This document shows positions 59,665 to 64,000 of a stretch of 64,000 bases of DNA, one piece after another. The position numbers were made by a program, and so were the translations under genes. Below the pieces are notes generated by a model that was given only the letters and a program-made list of their open reading frames with translations, was not told the DNA's origin and searched no databases. The DNA lies in contig DAOKYO010000001.1 in assembly GCA_035326105.1 (NCBI GenBank), forward strand, positions 558,001-622,000, written 5' to 3'. Source of the stretch: Bacilli bacterium. Its GTDB lineage: Bacteria > Bacillota_I > Bacilli_A > RFN20 > CAG-826. Position 1 is the stretch's first letter; each line of letters opens with the position of its first letter.

Positions 59665-59693
59665 TTGCGAGTTAAAGAATTTCAAACTATACT
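59665..59693 (+). promoter_or_regulatory. fhs promoter
   Basis: TTGCGA (59665-59670), 17-base spacer, TATACT (59688-59693); ribosome site AGAGGG at 59707. Upstream, ACGCCT (59588) and AGGCGT with T5 (59642) could form a long-loop terminator for galM. Confidence 0.7.
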
Positions 59694-59719
59694 CATAATA
59701 AGAAGTAGAGGGTATCAAT

Positions 59720-61330
59720 ATGGAAAAGATTATCAACATTGCCAAAAAAGCCGGTATTGACGAAAAGTACATCGAATTGTATGGACCTTACAAGGCTAAA
59801 ATTAATATGGATTTCCTCACTGAATATGCCGATAAAGAACCCGGAAAGCTAATTTTAGTGACCGCGATTACTCCCACAAAAGCCGGCGAAGGCAAAACCA
59901 CTTCGACGATTGCTCTTTTAGATGGATTAAAAAAAGAAGGATACTCGGCTATAGCTTGCCTCCGGGAACCATCACTGGGCCCAGTTTTTGGCATGAAGGG
60001 TGGGGCTACCGGCGGAGGCAAAGCCAAGATTATTCCCGAAGAAGATATCAACCTCCATTTTACCGGGGATATTCATGCCTTAACGAGTGCTGTCAATCTC
60101 ATTGCTGCAGTGGTGGATAATTACCTTTTTCAAGGCAATGCTTTAAATATTGACCCGGAGAAGATTGTATGGAAACGGGCCTTGGATATGAACGATCGGT
60201 CATTAAGAGAAATTACCGTGGCGGAAGGAAAAGGCAATGGTCTTCCCCATCAAAGTGGGTTTCAAATTACAGTCGCCAGTGAATTGATGGCGCTTTTATG
60301 CCTTGCCACCTCGCCAGAAGATTTTTTGCATAAGCTCGCAAAAATTGTCGTCGCTTACACAAAAAATGACCAGCCAATCACAGTTGGTGATCTCAAAATC
60401 ACTCATGCGGTTATGAAATTATTGCGCGAAGCCTTTAAGCCCAATTTAGTTCAAACTCTAGAGGGCAATCCGGTTCTTATTCACGGCGGTCCCTTTGCTA
60501 ATATCGCTCATGGATGCAATTCGATAATTGCATTAAATGCGGGTGTAAAACTGGCGGATTATGTTTTAACGGAAGCTGGTTTTGGTGCCGACCTTGGTGC
60601 GGAAAAATTCTTTGATATTTGTATGCGCGAAGCAAAGATGAAACCGGCCGCTGCGGTCGTGGTTGCCACGATAAAAGCATTAAAAATGCATGGCGGGGAA
60701 GACATTGATCATCTTGATGTCGAAAATATTCCCGCCTTATTAAAAGGTACGGACAATCTTAAGCAGCATGTAGAAAACATTAAGCAATTTGGAGTAAGCC
60801 CGGTTATTGCGATTAACCACTTCGCATCCGACTCACCGCAGGAAGTCGCCGCTTTTCGGGCGTGGTGCGAGAAGGAAAATTATCCGGTTGCTTTTCTCGA
60901 TTCTTTTGCTCGAGGCTCAAGCGGGGCCAAGGAACTGGTCAAAGTTTTGATGAAAACACTAGCTGAAGAAAAAAGCGATTTCCATGTCCTTTATGACGAG
61001 GAACTTCCGATTGAAGAAAAAATAAATATTATTGCAAAGAAAATCTATCGTGCCGAAAAAGTTGAAATTCTTCCCGAAGCAAAAAAGCAAATTGCAAAGT
61101 ATCAGGCGATGGGATATGGAGCGACCCCGATTTGCATGGCTAAAACCCAATATAGTTTTAGCGACGATCCAACTAAAATTAACGCTCCACGGGGATTCAC
61201 AATGACAATTCGCGAGGTAAATCTTTCGGCCGGAGCCGGCTTTTTAGTAGCCTTAACGGGTGACGTTATGGTTATGCCCGGACTCGGGGCTCGCCCAAGT
61301 GCGGTCAAAATGGAAGAAGAAGATTATTAA
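59720..61330 (+). CDS. fhs: Formate-tetrahydrofolate ligase
   Basis: ATP-dependent synthesis of 10-formyl-THF from formate. 536 residues, a little shorter than the usual ~556. Seen: P-loop TPTKAGEGKTTSTIAL, REPSLGPVFGMKGGATGGGK, NLHFTGDIHALTSA, GGPFANIAHGCNSI, VLTEAGFGADLGAEKF and PGLGARPSA. Together with FolD it links formate to the one-carbon pool for purines, thymidylate and methionine. Own promoter; the HAD gene follows after 57 bases and a small CAAGCA/TGCTTG hairpin. Confidence 0.97.
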   Translation: MEKIINIAKKAGIDEKYIELYGPYKAKINMDFLTEYADKEPGKLILVTAITPTKAGEGKTTSTIALLDGLKKEGYSAIACLREPSLGPVFGMKGGATGGGKAKIIPEEDINLHFTGDIHALTSAVNLIAAVVDNYLFQGNALNIDPEKIVWKRALDMNDRSLREITVAEGKGNGLPHQSGFQITVASELMALLCLATSPEDFLHKLAKIVVAYTKNDQPITVGDLKITHAVMKLLREAFKPNLVQTLEGNPVLIHGGPFANIAHGCNSIIALNAGVKLADYVLTEAGFGADLGAEKFFDICMREAKMKPAAAVVVATIKALKMHGGEDIDHLDVENIPALLKGTDNLKQHVENIKQFGVSPVIAINHFASDSPQEVAAFRAWCEKENYPVAFLDSFARGSSGAKELVKVLMKTLAEEKSDFHVLYDEELPIEEKINIIAKKIYRAEKVEILPEAKKQIAKYQAMGYGATPICMAKTQYSFSDDPTKINAPRGFTMTIREVNLSAGAGFLVALTGDVMVMPGLGARPSAVKMEEEDY

Positions 61331-61387
61331 CAAGCATATTGCTTGGTGGAGTAAGGATAGTTTTCTAGAATGTAGACGAGGTGTTTT

Positions 61388-62098
61388 ATGGAACCAAAAG
61401 TAGTTGTTTTCGATTTGTTCGATACCCTAATTGACGTTAAGCGTTACGACATAGAAGAAGCGAAGCGCTATTTATTTGAGCACTATGTAAATCCAAAAGT
61501 AAGTTTTGAACGCTTTGAGGAATTTAATAATCGATTTGCGGCTTCTCATTTTATTAAACGAGAAGATACTAATAAAGAGTACATATATCATGATTATCTA
61601 GATGAATTGAATAGGGAATTAGGCTTGGTTGATGATGCCGATTTCAATGAAATTGAATATCGCGTGTTTTCTTCGTGCAACACACTTCTCGTCAACGATA
61701 AAACACGGGTTTTACTCGAGTATTATCGAAGAAAAGGCATCCCCCTTTATATTTTATCTAATTCGATTTTTGGCTCCTACGCTTTGAAAAGAAGGCTGGG
61801 AGAGCTCAATGTATTAAATTATTTTCGGGACGTTTTTTCCAGCGCGGACTTCGGCTATCGAAAACCAGACAAGCGTTTCTTTGATTATGCTCTGACAGCA
61901 ATAAAAGGAAAGAGCAATAGCATAAAAGCCGGTGACGTTCTTTTTATCGGCAATGATTATGCTCATGATGTCGTCGGTGCGTACAATGCCGGTTGGACGC
62001 CAGTTTACTATCATCACGAAAATTGGGAAACTCTTCCCGACAAACTTCTGGCGGTGCGGATCATTAAGGGCTTTGACGAATTATATATGATCAATTGA
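61388..62098 (+). CDS. HAD-superfamily hydrolase
   Basis: 236 residues, subfamily IA with an alpha-helical cap (~18-95). Motif I FDLFDTLIDV, motif II YILSNSI, motif III FGYRKPDKRFF (Lys) and motif IV LFIGNDYAHDVVGAYNAG (Asp). Resembles YjjG-like nucleotide or haloacid phosphatases; substrate unknown. GAGGTG precedes ATG 61388. Convergent with the helicase gene 12 bases downstream. Confidence 0.9.
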   Translation: MEPKVVVFDLFDTLIDVKRYDIEEAKRYLFEHYVNPKVSFERFEEFNNRFAASHFIKREDTNKEYIYHDYLDELNRELGLVDDADFNEIEYRVFSSCNTLLVNDKTRVLLEYYRRKGIPLYILSNSIFGSYALKRRLGELNVLNYFRDVFSSADFGYRKPDKRFFDYALTAIKGKSNSIKAGDVLFIGNDYAHDVVGAYNAGWTPVYYHHENWETLPDKLLAVRIIKGFDELYMIN

Positions 62099-62109
62099 GT
62101 TTGACTAAA

Positions 62110-64000
62110 CTATTTTTTCCCCTTGTTATATCGGCCACTCGGCTTACCGCGATAGGAAGAATGCGTTCCTCGAGAGGCTTGGTCACTTTGTCTGGAACTG
62201 GACGAAGAGAATCTTTTTCCTTTGAATGAACTTGAACGTTTATTATAGGGCTTATCTTCATTACTATTATGTCTTTCCCGATAGGATGCACCATCAGCGC
62301 TCTTAAAATTGTTACCACTCTTAAAACGTCTTTGGGGGCGATCATTACCATAACGTTTATTTTCCAGGCCATTATCGTTTCTAGAATTAAACGTTCTTGG
62401 TTCAGCCGAAGAACCACGGCTTAAGCGCTCAGACTTATGATAGTTTCGACGAGAGGGGTTTTCTTGTCGATTTTTATACGAAAAGTCTCTTCTTTTGCCG
62501 TCAAAATCATCGCTGCGTTCTTCGAAGCCATTTTGGGTGAACTTTTTGGAGCTTTTGTTTGTTCGATAATGATCATGTTGGAAAGCACCGCGACTCCGAT
62601 TCCGAGGCGAAAACTCTTTTTTCTTTGGTTCGCCAGTAGGGGTGTCATTATTATCGCCATCGGTGTCAGAAAAACTTCTTTGAGATCTTTTTACTTTAAA
62701 ACTATCGTGGCGAAAATCCCCCCGACTCCGATTCCGGGACGAAAATTCTTTTTTCTTAGGTTCACCTGTTAGGGTATCATCATCATCAATTGCAGTAAAT
62801 TGTCTTTGAGATTTTTGCGCTTTAAAACCATCACGCCGAGAATCATCCCGACGGCGATTCTTGGAGGAATAATCTTTGCGGTTTTTGCCCGAGTCGGCTT
62901 TGAAAGAATTTCTTTCCTTATCGCCATCAGGCTTATTTTCTTTTTTGACTTCGGGGAGGGACTCATAGACATCATTAAATCCGTAATCGGTATCGACGGG
63001 TATCTTTTGATCGATATGCTTTTGAATGGCTTTCAATAAGGTTAACTCTTCCTTACTGCAGAAGGATAAACTAGTTCCGGTAAATCCGGCACGACCGGTT
63101 CTTCCCATCCGGTGGATGTAGGTGTCAGGGAATTCCGGCAAATCATAATTTAAAACGTGAGAAAGATGGTCGATATCAATTCCACGAGCGGCAATATCCG
63201 TGGCGACAAGCACTCGGACTTGATGATTTTTAAAACGCGAAAGAGCAATAGTCCTAGCTTTTTGCGATTTGTTTCCATGCAGAAGTTCAACGGAAATATT
63301 CTGTCCTTCAAGTATGGAAGCCACCTTATTCGCACCACGTTTCGTTCGGGTAAAAACCAAAAGGGAGGTAATCGTTGGGTCGGATAAGAGTTTTACCAAA
63401 AGCGCACCCTTATTCTGTTTGCTCACATAAATTAATTTTTGAGTAATATTGTCGAGCGTTTCAGTCACGGGAGCGATTGAAATACGTTTCAGGGAAGAAG
63501 ATAGTTCGTTGGCTAAGTTTTCAATTTCCAACGGGATAGTAGCTGAAAACATCAAAGTTTGTCTTTGCTTGGGCAGAAGGTGGGCAATTTTCTTGACGTC
63601 GCGAATAAAGCCCATATCCATCATTTGATCAACTTCATCAATCACAAAATGTTCGACATTTTGCAGGTCGATGACCCCTTGATTGACAAAATCAAGCAAT
63701 CGTCCGGGCGTAGCAACGAGAATGTCCACCCCGTTTTGCAATTTTTTCTTTTGGCGGAAGGCTGGTTCGCCACCGAAAACAACTGCGGTTTTCAAGGGCA
63801 AAAAAGCCCCGAGAGTTACAAAAGTGTCCGCTATTTGGCTGGCTAATTCCCGAGTCGGAGACAGCACTAAAGCGCGAATTATTTTGCTTTGGCGATAGTC
63901 TTTGACCTTCGCTTGAATAAGTTCAAGTAGGGGTAAAGCAAAGGCCGCAGTTTTTCCGGTTCCGGTCTGAGCGCTGGCTAAAAGGTTGTTTTCAGCCAAA
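62110..64000 (-). CDS. DEAD-box RNA helicase with repetitive basic tail, 5' end outside window
   Basis: About 630 codons are visible; the N-terminal Q-motif region is cut off by the window edge. Seen: motif I SAQTGTGKTAAF, PTRELASQ, GG, TPGRLLDF, motif II VIDEVDQM (DEVD in place of DEAD), SAT, then ATDIAARGIDI and HRMGRTGRAG. After ~residue 340 follows a low-complexity tail of ~290 residues rich in Arg, Ser, Lys, Asn, Asp and Gly with tandem repeats, presumably for RNA binding and perhaps condensate formation. Role probably ribosome assembly or RNA decay under cold, as for CshA/DeaD types. Confidence 0.94.
   Translation of the reverse strand, partial: LAENNLLASAQTGTGKTAAFALPLLELIQAKVKDYRQSKIIRALVLSPTRELASQIADTFVTLGAFLPLKTAVVFGGEPAFRQKKKLQNGVDILVATPGRLLDFVNQGVIDLQNVEHFVIDEVDQMMDMGFIRDVKKIAHLLPKQRQTLMFSATIPLEIENLANELSSSLKRISIAPVTETLDNITQKLIYVSKQNKGALLVKLLSDPTITSLLVFTRTKRGANKVASILEGQNISVELLHGNKSQKARTIALSRFKNHQVRVLVATDIAARGIDIDHLSHVLNYDLPEFPDTYIHRMGRTGRAGFTGTSLSFCSKEELTLLKAIQKHIDQKIPVDTDYGFNDVYESLPEVKKENKPDGDKERNSFKADSGKNRKDYSSKNRRRDDSRRDGFKAQKSQRQFTAIDDDDTLTGEPKKKEFSSRNRSRGDFRHDSFKVKRSQRSFSDTDGDNNDTPTGEPKKKEFSPRNRSRGAFQHDHYRTNKSSKKFTQNGFEERSDDFDGKRRDFSYKNRQENPSRRNYHKSERLSRGSSAEPRTFNSRNDNGLENKRYGNDRPQRRFKSGNNFKSADGASYRERHNSNEDKPYNKRSSSFKGKRFSSSSSRQSDQASRGTHSSYRGKPSGRYNKGKK
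62575..62900 (-). repeat. In-frame tandem repeats in helicase tail
   Basis: Three copies of a ~42-44 codon unit containing KNR/RNRSRG...F and TGEPKKKEFS. The anchor CGACTCCGATTCCG recurs at 62591 and 62723 (132 bases apart), and a diverged form CGACGGCGATTC at 62849 (126 bases). Confidence 0.8.

Noticed and set aside
62437..62772. Plus-strand open frame in the helicase tail
   Set aside because: Antisense of the repetitive basic tail, composition explained by the real gene on the other strand.
1..64000. UGA read as tryptophan (mollicute code)
   Set aside because: Several clear genes end in TGA at the expected length (prfB, uvrB neighbour genes, aspS, the 39068-42094 gene), and the prfB frameshift needs TGA as stop.
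1..64000. CRISPR arrays, insertion sequences or prophage
   Set aside because: No regularly spaced repeats, transposase or integrase gene was seen; the only repeats are short pairs and the in-frame helicase repeats.

Overview
The window reads as chromosome of a low-to-moderate GC Bacillota (Firmicutes), probably a Bacilli lineage near Erysipelotrichales or the mollicute-related orders. The support is low-GC Firmicutes hallmarks: strong GGAGG ribosome sites, a CIRCE element, a T-box leader, YitT proteins, a LacI/cre-controlled cellobiose locus and SipW/TasA-type surface proteins. TGA is used as a stop throughout, so the mollicute recoding of UGA to Trp does not apply. I cannot name the species.

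Layout. 1-20.3 kb is housekeeping: the 3' part of secA, prfB with its programmed frameshift, yitT, uvrB, a membrane protein and an AlkD-type repair protein; then CIRCE-controlled hsp20, secG, rnr, folD overlapping a ThyX-like gene, a sugar-nucleotide-type dehydrogenase, an M29 aminopeptidase, mntP, a membrane-anchored EEP phosphodiesterase, yolD/polY, rmuC, a VTT membrane protein and tRNA-Ala(CGC). 20.3-25.5 kb holds a noncoding stretch with a short direct repeat, a membrane protein, a sirtuin, a possibly truncated gene, a T-box-controlled archaeal-type aspS and a second yitT.

25.5-43.7 kb is the most distinctive part. Nearly all of it lies on the minus strand and it looks like a c-di-GMP-controlled surface-fibre locus. 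Two GEMM-I (c-di-GMP-I) riboswitches, each behind a strong sigma-A promoter, precede sets of secreted proteins whose N-termini look SipW-dependent (hydrophobic helix followed by YAW/YAA-like motifs). A third unit with a long structured leader encodes a probable major subunit. Behind the second riboswitch follow a membrane-anchored McrB-like AAA+ ATPase, a DUF2357/McrC-like partner that has a charged coiled-coil tail where a nuclease would be expected, a SipW-type signal peptidase, an EAL phosphodiesterase and a nucleosidase. Flanking the locus are a 1008-residue protein with degenerate GGDEF and EAL domains and, divergently, an intact membrane GGDEF diguanylate cyclase. Synthesis, sensing, gene control and degradation of c-di-GMP are therefore in one place.

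43.7-49.8 kb carries a DUF2804 protein, an MFS transporter, three acyltransferases, a degenerate RIC/hemerythrin-like protein and an orphan arginine deiminase with a probably leaderless mRNA. 49.8-59.6 kb is a cellobiose/beta-glucoside module: GH94 phosphorylase divergent from lacI, binding protein, two permeases, GH1 beta-glucosidase and aldose 1-epimerase, with the same 14-bp operator in front of both divergent units. 59.7-64 kb has fhs, a HAD phosphatase and a DEAD-box helicase cut by the window edge, with a repetitive basic tail.
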